A stretch of DNA of 64,000 bases from Flavobacteriales bacterium. Its GTDB lineage: Bacteria; Bacteroidota; Bacteroidia; Flavobacteriales_F; PHOS-HE28. Both the position numbers and the translations under genes were made by a program. The notes under the pieces are model-generated. The model saw nothing but the letters and a program-made list of their open reading frames with translations. It was not told where the DNA came from and made no database searches. Below are positions 45,002 through 55,418 of the stretch, piece by piece; position 1 is the first letter of the stretch, and each line of letters opens with the position of its first letter. The stretch lies in the NCBI GenBank assembly GCA_016702645.1, contig JADJDP010000052.1:7731-71730 (forward strand), read 5' to 3'.

Positions 45002-46335
45002 GACTTCAATTCTTCAGCCCAGTCCATCCGCTTGTCCGGTCCGAACGCCCACGGAGCACCGTTGTTCTCCACGTTGGTGAACATGCTCGTGAGCGCAGGT
45101 CGGCTGCGGCTCTCCTCCATCACCAGGTAGCGGCGCATGTTCACGATGATGTCGACCGGATCGATGTTGACCGGACAGGCTTGGGTGCAGGCATTGCAAG
45201 TGGTGCATGCCCAAAGCTCTTCGTCCGTGACGCGCGTGTGAAGGCTCTTGCCATCATCCTCCCACTTGCCCTTCGCATCGATCGTCTTGCCGACCTCTTC
45301 CAGGCGATCGCGCGTGTCCATCATGATCTTGCGCGGACTGAGCAACTTGCCTGTGATGTTCGCCGGGCATTCGCTCGTGCAACGGCCGCACTCCGTGCAG
45401 CTGTACGCGTCCATCAGGTTCTTCCAGCTCAGATCGAACACATCCTTCGCGCCGAACCGCTCCGGCACATCCACTCCAGCGACAGTGCGTTGTGCAGCTG
45501 CCTCCGGTGGTGGGATCGATGGGTCCATCATGCTCCTAACCTCGCCCGTAACGCGCGGCATGTTGGGGATCTCCGTCTTCGGCTGCAATTTGCTGTACCA
45601 AACGTTCGGGAAGGCCAGCAGGATGTGAAGGTGCTTGCTCACCACGAGGTAGTTCAGGAAGGCGAGGATCCCGATGATGTGGAACCACCAGCAGATGCGC
45701 TCGATAAGGATGAGCGTGCCTGACAATTGTGCCGGGAAATTGAGCAGTTCCGCGATCCGAGAGCTGATGGGATAGGCACCAGCTTCGATGTAGTGGTCGA
45801 CCCCGTGCTGTTGCAACGTCAGATCCGCTGCGTTCATGACCAGGAAGGCCGTCATCAGCGCGATCTCCGTGAAGAGGATCAGGTTGGCATCCGTGCGCGG
45901 CCAGCCATCGAGTTCCTTCATCACGAAGCGTTTCAGCTTGATGACATTGCGCCGCACGAGGAAGATGACGCAGGCCACCCACACGCCGAGCGCAAGCCAC
46001 TCGAAGCTGCCGATGAGGAAGTCGTAGAAGCCACCGAGGAAGCTGAAGATGCGGTGCGTTCCGAAGAGCCCATCGATGAGGATCTCCAGCACTTCGATGT
46101 TGATGATGACGAAGCCCGCGTAAACGATGATGTGGAGCACACCCGCCACCGGCCGCACCACCATCTTGCTCTGGCCGAGCGCCACGCGCGTCATCAAGGC
46201 CCAGCGCTCGCCCTTGCGATCGTTGCGTGCCTCCGATCTGCCCAAGTGGATGTTGCGCGCGATCCTTCGTGCATTGCGCATGAACAGCACGATCGCTGCC
46301 ACCAGCACAACGGCGAAGAGAACTTGGGCGATCAT
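44998..46335 (-). CDS. Membrane-bound 4Fe-4S dicluster oxidoreductase (HdrC-like)
   Basis: 445 residues. The first 260 contain about six membrane helices (AQVLFAVVLVAAIVLFM, FEWLALGVWVACVIFLV, WWFHIIGILAFLNYLVV), with histidines suggestive of haem or quinone contact. The C-terminal domain carries two ferredoxin sites, CTECGRCTSECP and CTTCNACTQACPVNIDP. With the following CCG protein it forms a two-subunit oxidoreductase common in Bacteroidota; donor and acceptor are unknown. The start overlaps the MCE stop by four bases. Confidence 0.92.
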   Translation of the reverse strand: MIAQVLFAVVLVAAIVLFMRNARRIARNIHLGRSEARNDRKGERWALMTRVALGQSKMVVRPVAGVLHIIVYAGFVIINIEVLEILIDGLFGTHRIFSFLGGFYDFLIGSFEWLALGVWVACVIFLVRRNVIKLKRFVMKELDGWPRTDANLILFTEIALMTAFLVMNAADLTLQQHGVDHYIEAGAYPISSRIAELLNFPAQLSGTLILIERICWWFHIIGILAFLNYLVVSKHLHILLAFPNVWYSKLQPKTEIPNMPRVTGEVRSMMDPSIPPPEAAAQRTVAGVDVPERFGAKDVFDLSWKNLMDAYSCTECGRCTSECPANITGKLLSPRKIMMDTRDRLEEVGKTIDAKGKWEDDGKSLHTRVTDEELWACTTCNACTQACPVNIDPVDIIVNMRRYLVMEESRSRPALTSMFTNVENNGAPWAFGPDKRMDWAEELKS

Positions 46336-47357
46336 GGCTTCTTCCCGTCCTCCTGCACCGCGTCCTTGATGCGTTGCACATCACTGTCGCTGAGCTTGGG
46401 CAGGCGGTCCTTCTTCCCGAAAACACTGAAGTACCGGTTCGGGTTCAGTCGGAGGTCTTCGAGGAGCAGGTCCAGTTCACGGCTGGCATCGTTGAGGTTG
46501 GTGTACAGGCTGTCGTTCTTCATCAACTTGCCCATGGTGCCCTCACCGTTGTTGATCCCTACGGTGATCTTACGCAGCTCCGCGCTGGTAGCAGCAAGTT
46601 CATCGAGCACCTTTTTCAAACGGCCATGCGCGAGTTCGGCGCTCAAGGTGTCCAGGTTGTTGAAGGTGCGATCCAGTTCATCGCTGTTCTCGGCGAGGGT
46701 GCCGCTCACTTTCTCCATGTTCCGCAGGGTGGCGCTGAGCGTAGCGCTCTCCACCATGACGAGCTGGTCCAAGCGGCGGGCCGTATTGCTCAACGTTTTC
46801 AACGCATCGCTGACGCTGGAAAACGTGCTGTCGATATCCCCGATCGCCTCCGGGTTCAGCAGTTGCTGGAGCGAGGTGAGCACCGAGTCGATGTTGGCGA
46901 GCATGCTCTCAGCCTTGGCCTTCAGCGGATCGATCTGCTGGCCCACCGCATCGGTGAGGCTCAGTTGCGTATCGCCCGTGAGCGTATCGCCGGGAGTCGC
47001 CATCACCGCGCTGTCGCCGATAACAACACGAAGGGCGCGAGAGAACAGGTCAACACTGTAGATCTCCACCTTGCTGTCCCTTGGCAGTGGCAGGTTTCGC
47101 TCGTTCAACTGGAAGCTGATGGCGATGAGGCCGGATCCGTTGGCGAGCATCTCGGTCTTGATCACCTGCCCCACCTTCAAACCATTGTAGAACACCGGGC
47201 TCGCACCGGTAACACCGCTCACATCGCGGTACACAACGTGGTACACGTTGCGTTTCTCCAGCAGGTCCAGCCCCTTGAGGTAATTGACACCGAAGATGAG
47301 CAGGACGATCCCTCCCAGCACGAGGCCCGCAATGGAATACTCCCTCTTGATCTTCAT
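46332..47357 (-). CDS. MlaD/MCE-domain lipid transport protein
   Basis: 341 residues. One N-terminal membrane helix (IAGLVLGGIVLLIFGVNYLKG), then the MCE domain at residues 35-115 (VYHVVYRDVSGVTGASPVFYNGLKVGQV, KVEIYSVDLFSRALRVVIG). A long helical tail (residues 150-300) with heptad-like leucines follows, as in MCE proteins that form hexameric rings and tunnels for phospholipids between membranes. Eight bases separate it from the amidase upstream, and it overlaps the Fe-S gene downstream, so all are one operon. ATPase and permease partners (MlaF/E) are not in the window. Confidence 0.92.
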   Translation of the reverse strand: MKIKREYSIAGLVLGGIVLLIFGVNYLKGLDLLEKRNVYHVVYRDVSGVTGASPVFYNGLKVGQVIKTEMLANGSGLIAISFQLNERNLPLPRDSKVEIYSVDLFSRALRVVIGDSAVMATPGDTLTGDTQLSLTDAVGQQIDPLKAKAESMLANIDSVLTSLQQLLNPEAIGDIDSTFSSVSDALKTLSNTARRLDQLVMVESATLSATLRNMEKVSGTLAENSDELDRTFNNLDTLSAELAHGRLKKVLDELAATSAELRKITVGINNGEGTMGKLMKNDSLYTNLNDASRELDLLLEDLRLNPNRYFSVFGKKDRLPKLSDSDVQRIKDAVQEDGKKP

Positions 47358-47365
47358 CTACCGTG

Positions 47366-48517
47366 CTAAAGCCGTTGGGCCAATTTAACGGCTTCCTGCA
47401 GATCGATCCGCTCACCATCCTTGAAGGCCACGATGAAAGCGCCCGTGAACCCTTTGCCGTGACAGGTCTTCTGCACATTGCGCGCCTGCTCCAACGTTGG
47501 TTCATCGCCAACGGTGTACTTGAAAAGACCCTGTCCCTTGTGCTCCTCCACCCCTTCCATGCCGTTGAAGTTCTTCGCCTTCAACTCGATGTGCTTGCTG
47601 CTCGTGGCGATCTGCACTTTGAACCGCACCGCGCTGACCGGAGGTAGGGGATCCTTGCGCACTTCCACGCGGGTGCTGTCCGCCTTTGCTTCGTTGGCGG
47701 TTGGCGCGGGTACGCCTTCCACCTGGGCCTTGTACTCCTTGAAAGCGCGGTAAATGGCGCTGGCCATGTAGTCCTGTCCTTGCTCGCCCTGCAGGTAGTC
47801 CTCCTCTTTGGCATTGGTGAGGAAGCCGAGTTCCACCAGCACGGCGGGCATGGTGGTGTAGCTGATGACCAGGAAGCCCGCCTGTTTCACACCACGGTCG
47901 GGGCTGCCCACGCGCACCTTGAACTGTTCCTGGATGAGCGAACTGAGCAGCAGGCTCTGGTCCAGGTGCACGTTCTGGCGCAGGCTCAGTTCGATCTGGC
48001 TTTCGGGGCGCTTCGGGTCGTAGCCGCCGTACTTCAGTTCGTGCCCATCCTCCATCAGGATCGCGGCGTTCTCCTTCATGGCCACGCGCATGTTCGCATC
48101 GCTCTTGTGCAAGCCCATCACGTAGGTCTCGCATCCGTGCGGCTCGTGGCTGTCGTTGGCGTTGCAGTGTATGCTGATGAAGACATCGGCATTGGCGCGG
48201 TTGGCGATCTGCGTGCGTTCCATCAGTTCGATGAAGCGATCGTCCTCGCGGGTGTAGATCACCTTCACGTCGGGCCAGGTCTCGTTGATGTACTTGCCCA
48301 CCAGCTTGGCCACGTTGAGCGAAACATGCTTCTCGGTGGTCTTGTAACGGCCGGTACCCAGGTTCCCGGGATCCTTGCCACCATGCCCTGCATCGAGCAC
48401 CACCGTGCGTATGCGGTTCGGGTCACGACCATCGGCTTGCGCCCACGAGGACTGCGCACAGCATAGGAACAACGCAAAAAGCGTTAAGGCACTGAAGAGG
48501 CGCTGGCTGCGTTCCAT
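47366..48517 (-). CDS. N-acetylmuramoyl-L-alanine amidase (Amidase_3) with SPOR-like C-terminus
   Basis: 383 residues from ATG 48517. Signal peptide (LFSALTLFALFLCCAQSSWA). Amidase_3 domain at 35-270: VVLDAGHGGKDPGNLG (Zn His), YTREDDRFIEL, DVFISIHCNAND (second Zn His) and AVLVELGFLTNAKEEDYL (catalytic Glu). After a linker, residues 300-383 form the SPOR-like module usual in Bacteroidota amidases (FKVQIATSSKHIELKAKNFNG). It cleaves the peptide stem from MurNAc during cell separation. Heads the amidase-MCE-FeS operon and is divergent from lptD. Confidence 0.94.
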   Translation of the reverse strand: MERSQRLFSALTLFALFLCCAQSSWAQADGRDPNRIRTVVLDAGHGGKDPGNLGTGRYKTTEKHVSLNVAKLVGKYINETWPDVKVIYTREDDRFIELMERTQIANRANADVFISIHCNANDSHEPHGCETYVMGLHKSDANMRVAMKENAAILMEDGHELKYGGYDPKRPESQIELSLRQNVHLDQSLLLSSLIQEQFKVRVGSPDRGVKQAGFLVISYTTMPAVLVELGFLTNAKEEDYLQGEQGQDYMASAIYRAFKEYKAQVEGVPAPTANEAKADSTRVEVRKDPLPPVSAVRFKVQIATSSKHIELKAKNFNGMEGVEEHKGQGLFKYTVGDEPTLEQARNVQKTCHGKGFTGAFIVAFKDGERIDLQEAVKLAQRL

Positions 48518-48575
48518 GGGTCGCGGAGGGCGATGCGTACTTTTCGGCCCGCTTTTCCGGAACGGAAATTCGGTG

Positions 48576-51152
48576 ATGACGGTAACGCAACGCATACGGC
48601 CCTCGAGGCGCGAAACTAGAGGGGCGTTCATCGGCGATCCGTTCGGTATCCACGCAGTTTTCATCACGTTCGTGTTGATGTGCCCGGTTGCTCCGGCGCT
48701 GGCCCAGCAGTTGCAGGACGAAGTGCGGTACGAAGCGCGCGACAGCATCCGGTACGACCTCGTTACCCAAACCGTGTACCTCTTTGGTGCCGCCACGGTG
48801 AATTACCAGGACATCCAGCTGAGCGCGGACCGCATCGCCTTCAGCTTCAACAACGAAGAAGCACAGGCTTTTGGTGCGCCCGACAGCACCGGTGCGATCG
48901 CCGGCAAGCCCAAGTTCACCCAGGGCGGGCACACCATCGATGCCGACAGCATCCGGTACAGCTTCCGCACCAAGGAGGGCCTTATCCGTGAGGTGCGCAC
49001 ACAGGAACAGGAAGCATGGGTGCATGCCAACCTGAGCAAGCGCCACGCGGGCGGAGAGGTCCACAGCACCGGCGGCATGCTCACCACCTGCGATCGCCCC
49101 TACCCTCATTACCACTTCAAGGTGGGCCGCATGATGGTGATACCGGACGACAAGATCATCGCGGGTCCGGCATACATGAAGATCGGCAAGGTGCCCACGC
49201 CGCTCGCTGTTCCCTTCGGTCTTTTCCCCAACAAGAAGGGCGGCAGCAGCGGCATCCTCATTCCGGTTTGGGGCAACAACGAGAACCTGGGCTATTTCCT
49301 GCTGAACGGTGGCTGGTACATGCCCTTCGGGGAGCACGTGGACCAACAACTCACCGGCGACATCTACAGCCGCGGGAGCTGGGCGTTGAAAAGCGTGACG
49401 CGCTACAAGTCGCGGTACCGCTACGCGGGTGCACTGGAGATGAACCACAGCACCCTGCTCAACAGCGATCCGGAGTTCCCGGATTTCAGCCGCCAGCGCA
49501 ACTTCTTCATCAACTGGCGGCACACGGTGGATCCCAAGGCCAGCCTGACGGATCGTTTCAGCGCGAGCCTGAACGTGGGTACCAGCAACAACTTCACGAA
49601 CAACTTCAACAGCAGCACCAATCAGTACCTGAGCAACACCTTCCAAAGCAACATCGGGTGGACGCATCTCTGGCCCGGCAAGCCGTATTCCCTCAGCGTG
49701 AACGCGCTGCACCGACAGAACACCATCAACCGCACCTTCGATGTAACGCTGCCTGCGGTCACCTTCAACCTGCAACGCATCCTTCCCATCCAGTTGCTGC
49801 GCCCAGCGGGTTCAGCGCCGCGCTGGTACGATCAGCTCGCGGTGAACTACACCGCCAACTTCGATAATCGACTGAGCACCACCGAAGAGCAATTGTACTG
49901 GGAGAACCTGCCGACGCTGACGCGCCAAGCAAGCAATGGCATCCGGCATACCGCCGCGCTCACCACGTCCTTCAAGAACCGCTTCTTCAGCCTCAACCCG
50001 GAGTTCCGCGTCGTGGATCGCATGTACTTCGAACAATTGCGCAAGACCGTGTACAGTGATGCGGACACCACCTACACCCTTTCGGACACCGTTCCGCGCT
50101 TTGCTGCGCCGTTCGAGATCCAGGGAGTCGGCGCCACGCTCACCAGCAAGCTCTATGGCATGTACACCTTCCGCGGGGATGGTCTGAAGGCGATACGCCA
50201 CACCATCACCCCCACCGTTGGTTTCAACTACCGTCCGGACAACAGCACCAGCATCGAGGGGCCCTTCGGAACCAACGGAGCGCTCAGCTCCTACTCCCCC
50301 TACCAGATCGGTATCTACGGCGCGCCCAGCACCGGTGAAAGTGGATCGCTGAACCTGGGCGTTATCCAGAACATCGAAGCCAAGGTGCGCGACAAGAGCG
50401 CCCCAGCCGATAGCACCGCGCTTCGGCAGGAAGAAGACGACATCGTGTACAGGAAGATCAAGCTCATCGACTACCTCGGCATCAATGCAAGCCGTGATCT
50501 GCTCAAAGACAGCTTGCAATGGTCATCGGTGAGCATCGCTGCCCGCACGTCGCTCTTCAACACCGTGAACCTGAACGTGAACAGCGTGTGGGACCCCTAT
50601 GCGGTGGATCTCAGTGGTCAACGCATCAACCGCAGCGAGCGCAGCGTGAGCGGGGCATTGGCCCGCATGCTCTACACGAACGTGGCGCTGGGCTTCGACA
50701 TAAAGAGCAAGCGCTATGGGCAGCCCACCTCCAGCACGACCAACAACGAGGAAGTGGTGAAGGACAGCGATCCGAGCAAGGGTGCGAACGTGAACTTCAA
50801 CATGCCGTGGCGCCTTGGTGTGAACTACAGCTATGACATCAGTCGCGCATACGCCGATGGCAGCTACAGCGATACGCAGCGACAGAGCGCGCTCTTCAAT
50901 GGTGATGTGACGGTGCTCAAGTACTGGAAGCTCGGCTTCAGCAGCGGCTACGACTTCGTGGCGGAGGACTGGACACCCACCTCGCTCAACCTGTACTGGG
51001 ACCTGCACTGCTGGGAGTTCAACTTCAACATCATCCCTTTGGGCGAACGCAAGAGCTTCATGTTCCGCATCAACGTGAAAGCGAGCATCCTCCGCGACCT
51101 GAAGTTCGAGCAACGGAGGCCTTACGGGAACGACAACAACTTGTTGTACTAA
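48576..51152 (+). CDS. lptD: LPS assembly outer-membrane protein LptD (Bacteroidota type)
   Basis: 858 residues from ATG 48576 (GTG 48573 possible). After the export signal (IHAVFITFVLMCPVAPALAQ) comes an OstA-like jellyroll (YDLVTQTVYLFGAATVNYQDIQLSADRI) and the two-step motif CDRPYPHYHFKVGRMMVIPDDKIIAGPAYM characteristic of LptD. A large beta-barrel follows and ends with KFEQRRPYGNDNNLLY. LptD inserts LPS into the outer leaflet together with LptE. The order lptD next to a divergent amidase is typical for the phylum. Confidence 0.9.
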   Translation: MTVTQRIRPSRRETRGAFIGDPFGIHAVFITFVLMCPVAPALAQQLQDEVRYEARDSIRYDLVTQTVYLFGAATVNYQDIQLSADRIAFSFNNEEAQAFGAPDSTGAIAGKPKFTQGGHTIDADSIRYSFRTKEGLIREVRTQEQEAWVHANLSKRHAGGEVHSTGGMLTTCDRPYPHYHFKVGRMMVIPDDKIIAGPAYMKIGKVPTPLAVPFGLFPNKKGGSSGILIPVWGNNENLGYFLLNGGWYMPFGEHVDQQLTGDIYSRGSWALKSVTRYKSRYRYAGALEMNHSTLLNSDPEFPDFSRQRNFFINWRHTVDPKASLTDRFSASLNVGTSNNFTNNFNSSTNQYLSNTFQSNIGWTHLWPGKPYSLSVNALHRQNTINRTFDVTLPAVTFNLQRILPIQLLRPAGSAPRWYDQLAVNYTANFDNRLSTTEEQLYWENLPTLTRQASNGIRHTAALTTSFKNRFFSLNPEFRVVDRMYFEQLRKTVYSDADTTYTLSDTVPRFAAPFEIQGVGATLTSKLYGMYTFRGDGLKAIRHTITPTVGFNYRPDNSTSIEGPFGTNGALSSYSPYQIGIYGAPSTGESGSLNLGVIQNIEAKVRDKSAPADSTALRQEEDDIVYRKIKLIDYLGINASRDLLKDSLQWSSVSIAARTSLFNTVNLNVNSVWDPYAVDLSGQRINRSERSVSGALARMLYTNVALGFDIKSKRYGQPTSSTTNNEEVVKDSDPSKGANVNFNMPWRLGVNYSYDISRAYADGSYSDTQRQSALFNGDVTVLKYWKLGFSSGYDFVAEDWTPTSLNLYWDLHCWEFNFNIIPLGERKSFMFRINVKASILRDLKFEQRRPYGNDNNLLY

Positions 51153-51231
51153 GAGGAAGCCCATGGTACTGGGTGTTCCTGCCCGGTTGGTTGCGCAGGG
51201 AACCAATTGCAGTTCCGTTCGTCTTGCCCAC

Positions 51232-52016
51232 ATGATCCAGGTGCGAAGGAGCCCCCTACCGTGGGGTCGCGGGTTGCTTTTCCTGTTTTGCCTGCTGATG
51301 GCGCTACCTGTGCAGGGCTTCTCGCACAGCTTCGTTCCGGGCAAGACCAAACGACTGCGCTCACGTACCAGCAGCAACCTCACCCACGATAACCACTACC
51401 TCTTTGGCCCTTCGGCCATCCCTATGGAAGGCGGCAGCGGGTACTACCAGAACCAGGACATCCTCATGCACTCGGTGTACTATGCACCCACCGATGGCTT
51501 CGGGATCGGTTGTGGTGTGCAGGCGGCTTCGCTGTTTTCCAGCCTTGCCGTGGGATCGCACGGCCCCATATTCCATGTGCGCATGAACGCAGGTGGTTCC
51601 GTTGGCAACGGCCTCCACATGGGCGGTTTCGTCATGGGTGTTCGCATCGGCACCGACCTGTCCCTCAACGATGAAGTGCGCCTGCCCACCACCATCGGTC
51701 TTGGTGCGGCTCAGGCCACGTTCGGAACGGATCCGTTCCAAGTGACGGTGAGCATAGGTACCACCGTGGACGGCGCAGGCGTTGGCGATGGGCCTTTGGT
51801 AAGCCTTGCAGGTCTGTGGCACATTACCGAGCACGTTGCCTTCATCTCGGAGAACTGGAACATTCCCTTCGGACCCGAGCAATACCGCATCTACTCCTAT
51901 GGTGCGCGCATCACGCACCGGTCCATGGCCTTCGATGCCGCTTTCGCCATCAACGAGGATCTGGGTGAGATCTTCTTTCTGGGGTACCCGTGCTGGGTTT
52001 CTCGTTGCGGCTCTGA
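51232..52016 (+). CDS. Putative outer-membrane protein, one frameshift near the end
   Basis: About 261 residues from ATG 51232; an upstream ATG at 51163 is less likely because the signal peptide (GRGLLFLFCLLMALPVQG) lies close to the later start. Glycine-rich amphipathic strands follow (GFGIGCGVQAASLFSSLAVGS, GGFVMGVRIGTDLSLNDEVRLP, PFQVTVSIGTTVDGAG). One extra G in the GGGG at 51981-51984 hides the natural end; correcting it gives IFFLGVPVLGFSLRL and a stop at 52014, a proper barrel C-terminus. No specific family recognised. Confidence 0.72.
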
Positions 52017-52054
52017 GCGGTCGCTCGCGGCATTGGTACTTTCGCCGCCCATTC

Positions 52055-53411
52055 ATGCGCTCCACAGGCACCGTCGCCTTCCACACCCTGGGCTGCAAGC
52101 TCAACTTCAGCGAGACCAGCACCCTGGCCCGTTCGCTGGAGGAGGCGGGCTACGCCCGTGTGAAGGTGGAAGAGCGCCCTGATGTGTTCGTCCTCAATAC
52201 GTGCAGCGTAACGGAGAACGCGGACAAGGAATGCCGTCAGTGGGTGCGCAAGTTCCAGCGCATCAACCCGGAGGGCTTCGTTGCCGCGGTGGGCTGTTAT
52301 GCCCAACTGAAGCCGCAGGAGATCGCAGCCATACCGGGCGTGGACCTGGTGCTTGGCGCGAACGAGAAGTTCGATCTGGCTGCGCACCTGGAAGCGCTCG
52401 AAGGGAAGCAGGCGGAAGGGCGCGCCATTTTCTGCGCGATCAGGGAAGTGAAACACTTCTCCCCTAGCTGGTCTGCTGGCGACCGTACCCGCACCTTCCT
52501 GAAAGTGCAGGATGGCTGCGACTACTTCTGTTCGTTCTGCACCATTCCACTGGCACGTGGCCGCAGCCGCAGCGGCACGATCGCAGAGACGGTCGATCAG
52601 GCAAAGGCGATCGCAGCCACGGGTGTGAAGGAGATCGTGCTCACAGGCGTGAACACAGGAGATTTTGGAGCGGTGGGTGCTGGCCCTACTCGGGCGACAA
52701 AACCTCGAGAACTTCCTTCAACTCATCGAAGCGCTCGACAAGGTCAAAGGCATCGAGCGATTCCGCATCAGCAGCATCGAACCGAACCTCTGCAACAACG
52801 ACATCATCGACTTCGTGGCGCGCAGCAGGCGTTTCGTCCCGCACTTCCACATGCCCCTTCAAAGTGGAAGCGACGTGATCCTGCAACGGATGCGCCGCCG
52901 GTACGACACGGCACTCTATTCCGAACGTGTCCGCCGCATCAAGGAACGTATGCCCGACGCCTGCATCGGTGCGGATGTGATCACCGGAACGCCCGGCGAA
53001 ACGGAAGAGGAGTTCCTGAAGACACATGCGTTCATTCGTTCGATCCCAGTGAACTACCTGCATGTGTTCACCTACAGCGAGCGAGCGAACACCACCGCTG
53101 TGCGCATGGAAGATGTGGTACCGATGGAAGTGCGGCGCGAACGCACCAAGCAATTGCGGATCCTGAGCGGTAAACTGCAACGTGCTTTTTTCGAGAAGCA
53201 CTTGGGCAGCACGCGGCGGGTACTTTTCGAGGCGGCAGAGAGCGAAGGGCACATGGAAGGCTACACGGAGAACTACATCCGGGTTACCATGCCGTACGAC
53301 GCTTCGCTCGTGAACCGGGTCGTACCCGTTCATCTCGGTCGCATCAACATCGACGGGCATGTGATCGGGACCCTCGCTGTTCCCGAATTGATGGATACCC
53401 TGATCGCCTGA
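52055..53411 (+). CDS. mtaB: tRNA t6A37 methylthiotransferase MtaB, frameshifted
   Basis: About 453 residues from ATG 52055. MTTase N-domain: FHTLGCKLNFSE, NTCSVTENADKE and VGCYAQLKPQEI (three cluster Cys). Radical SAM motif CDYFCSFCTIPLARGRSRS, then the frame changes. Adding one C at 52684-52686 and one A at 52699-52702 gives GPYSGDKNLENFLQLIEALDK and restores the frame. HMPLQSGSDVILQRMRRRY and TPGETEEEF follow, with a TRAM end. MtaB converts t6A37 to ms2t6A in tRNAs reading ANN codons. A TACTTTCG box lies just upstream of the start. Confidence 0.88.
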
Positions 53412-53417
53412 TCGCGC

Positions 53418-54593
53418 ATGTATCCAACGATCTACCACGCGCTGCTCGACCTCACCGGGATCGATCTGCCGCTCCTCGCCTTCCTCAACAGCTTCGGCTT
53501 CTTCGTGGCCGTTGCGTTCTTCATCGCCAGTTGGACCCTGAGCAGGGAACTGCAACGCATGGAGGGGCTCGGGCTGATGAAGCCTTCGATGCGGACGGAG
53601 ACGATCGGGCTACCCGCAAGCCGCAGCGAATTGATCTGGCAGGGCGTGCTTGGTTTCGTCCTGGGTTGGAAGGGCATTTACCTGATCTTGAACACAGCTG
53701 AAGCCACCGCCGATACCAAGGGCTTTCTCCTGAGCCTGCAAGGGAGTTGGATCGGCGGCATCATCGTGGCAGCCTTGCTCGTGTGGCTTCGTTGGCGCGA
53801 AAAGGAAAAGAACAAGCTCGCCGAGCCGAAGACCGAACAGGTCCCCATGCGGCCCAGCGAGCATGGCAACAACATCACGCTTACTGCGGCACTATGGGGA
53901 TTCATCGGTGCCAAGCTCTTCCACTGGTTGGAGAACCCCGACGAGTTCATGCGCTTCGTGGCGAACCCGAACGCGGACGGCATCATGAGCGGCCTTACGA
54001 TGTACGGTGGTTTGATCTTCGCCGGAACGATGGTGATCCGCTACTTCCTGAAGCACGGGATCCCTGCATGGAGCGGTGCGGATGCAGCAGCACCCGGCGT
54101 ACTGCTGGCCTACGCGGTGGGGCGCATCGGCTGCCAGGTGAGCGGCGATGGGGATTGGGGCATCGTGAACACCGCTCCCAAACCCAGTTGGCTTCCGCAA
54201 TGGCTGTGGAGCTATGACTACCCCAACAACGTGAACGGCGTGGGTGTACCGCTGACCGATGGTCGCACCTGCTACGAAGGATACTGCACCGTTCTCCCGG
54301 AACCGGTCTTCCCTACGCCCATCTACGAAACGCTCGTATGCCTGGTGCTTTTCGGCGTTCTGTGGATGTTGCGCAAACGCTTGGAACCAGCAGGCACCAT
54401 TTTCTTCCTTTTCCTCTTCCTGGATGGCATCGAGCGTTTCTTCATCGAGAAGATCCGCGTGAACGTGGAAGTGCTGGGCAACTGGACGCAAGCCGAGATC
54501 ATCTCAAGCGCGCTCATGCTGGTCGGCATTGCGGGCATGGTGTGGCTGCGCTTCCGCAAACTACCCGAACATGGACCTGAAGAAACTCACTGA
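53418..54593 (+). CDS. lgt: Prolipoprotein diacylglyceryl transferase
   Basis: 391 residues, longer than the proteobacterial enzyme, as usual in Bacteroidota. Multiple membrane helices. Lgt landmarks: GLTMYGGLIFAGTMV, AYAVGRIGCQVSGDGDWG (the conserved Arg/Gly signature with GDG), PTPIYE and LFLDGIERFFIEKIRVN. It transfers diacylglycerol to the lipobox cysteine, the first step of lipoprotein maturation. It starts six bases after mtaB and overlaps the IMPase gene by 23, so the genes form an operon. Confidence 0.94.
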   Translation: MYPTIYHALLDLTGIDLPLLAFLNSFGFFVAVAFFIASWTLSRELQRMEGLGLMKPSMRTETIGLPASRSELIWQGVLGFVLGWKGIYLILNTAEATADTKGFLLSLQGSWIGGIIVAALLVWLRWREKEKNKLAEPKTEQVPMRPSEHGNNITLTAALWGFIGAKLFHWLENPDEFMRFVANPNADGIMSGLTMYGGLIFAGTMVIRYFLKHGIPAWSGADAAAPGVLLAYAVGRIGCQVSGDGDWGIVNTAPKPSWLPQWLWSYDYPNNVNGVGVPLTDGRTCYEGYCTVLPEPVFPTPIYETLVCLVLFGVLWMLRKRLEPAGTIFFLFLFLDGIERFFIEKIRVNVEVLGNWTQAEIISSALMLVGIAGMVWLRFRKLPEHGPEETH

Positions 54594-55367
54594 CCAGGTC
54601 ACCGCGCTCAGCGTGGATGTGGCCGCCTTCATCCGCAGCGAAGCAGGCCGACTCACCGAAGCACGTGTAAGCACGAAGAGCCTGAACAACCTCGTGACAC
54701 ACGTGGATCACGTCGCCGAAGACCGCTTGGTGGAAGGCTGGAACTGCTCCTGCCAGAGGCAGGCTTCATCGCCGAAGAAGGCAGCGGTGAACAACGCGAA
54801 CGCTTCAATTGGGTGATCGACCCGCTCGATGGCACCACCAATTTCGTACACGGCGTTCCGTGCTATTGCATCAGCATCGCGCTGGTCGATGGCACCGAAC
54901 CGATCCTCGGCGTGGTGCATGAGGTCACCCGTGACGAACGCTTCACCGCCTGGAAAGGCGGCGGCGCCTACATGAACGGATTGCCCATCGGTGTTTCTGT
55001 GCGGAAGGAATTGCAAGAGAGCCTGCTCGCAACCGGTTTCCCTTACGACGACTTCGGTTACGAAGCCGAGTACATGGACCTGCTGCGCGAGCTCATGCAC
55101 CGCACGCGTGGCATCCGTCGCTTGGGCAGCGCTGCGGCGGATCTCGCTTATGTTGCCTGCGGTCGTTTCGAAGCCTTCTACGAATACGGCCTCAACAGCT
55201 GGGATGTAGCGGCCGGTGTGCTGCTCGTGCGCGAAGCAGGCGGAAAGGTCAGCGGCTTCCGCCCCAAGAAGGACCCGGTGTTCGATGAGGAGATCGTGGC
55301 CAGCAATAGCGCCATCCACGATGAACTGCTGGAAGTGATCGAACGCAACTGGCAGCGGCAGGATTGA
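54571..55367 (+). CDS. Inositol monophosphatase family protein, one frameshift
   Basis: About 265 residues from ATG 54571, inside the lgt end. N-part: DLKKLTDQVTALSVDVAAFIRSE. A missing G near 54738 breaks the frame; restored, it reads VEGLELLLPEAGFIAEEGSGEQRERFNWVIDPLDGTTNFVHG. This holds the EE and DPLDGTTNF metal-binding motifs of IMPases, and the C-terminal NSWDVAAGVLLVREAGGKV completes them. These Mg-dependent enzymes dephosphorylate inositol phosphate, NADP or PAP-like substrates. Substrate not determinable. Confidence 0.88.
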
Positions 55368-55418
55368 TCACTCGCTCAATTGGGAACCCACGAACAATTT
55401 GGCACCAACGTTTCACCC

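Noticed and set aside
52665..53411. Second half of mtaB as a separate gene beginning at 52665.
   Set aside because: It lacks the Cys clusters, begins in the middle of the radical SAM domain, and joins exactly to the upstream part after two one-base corrections.
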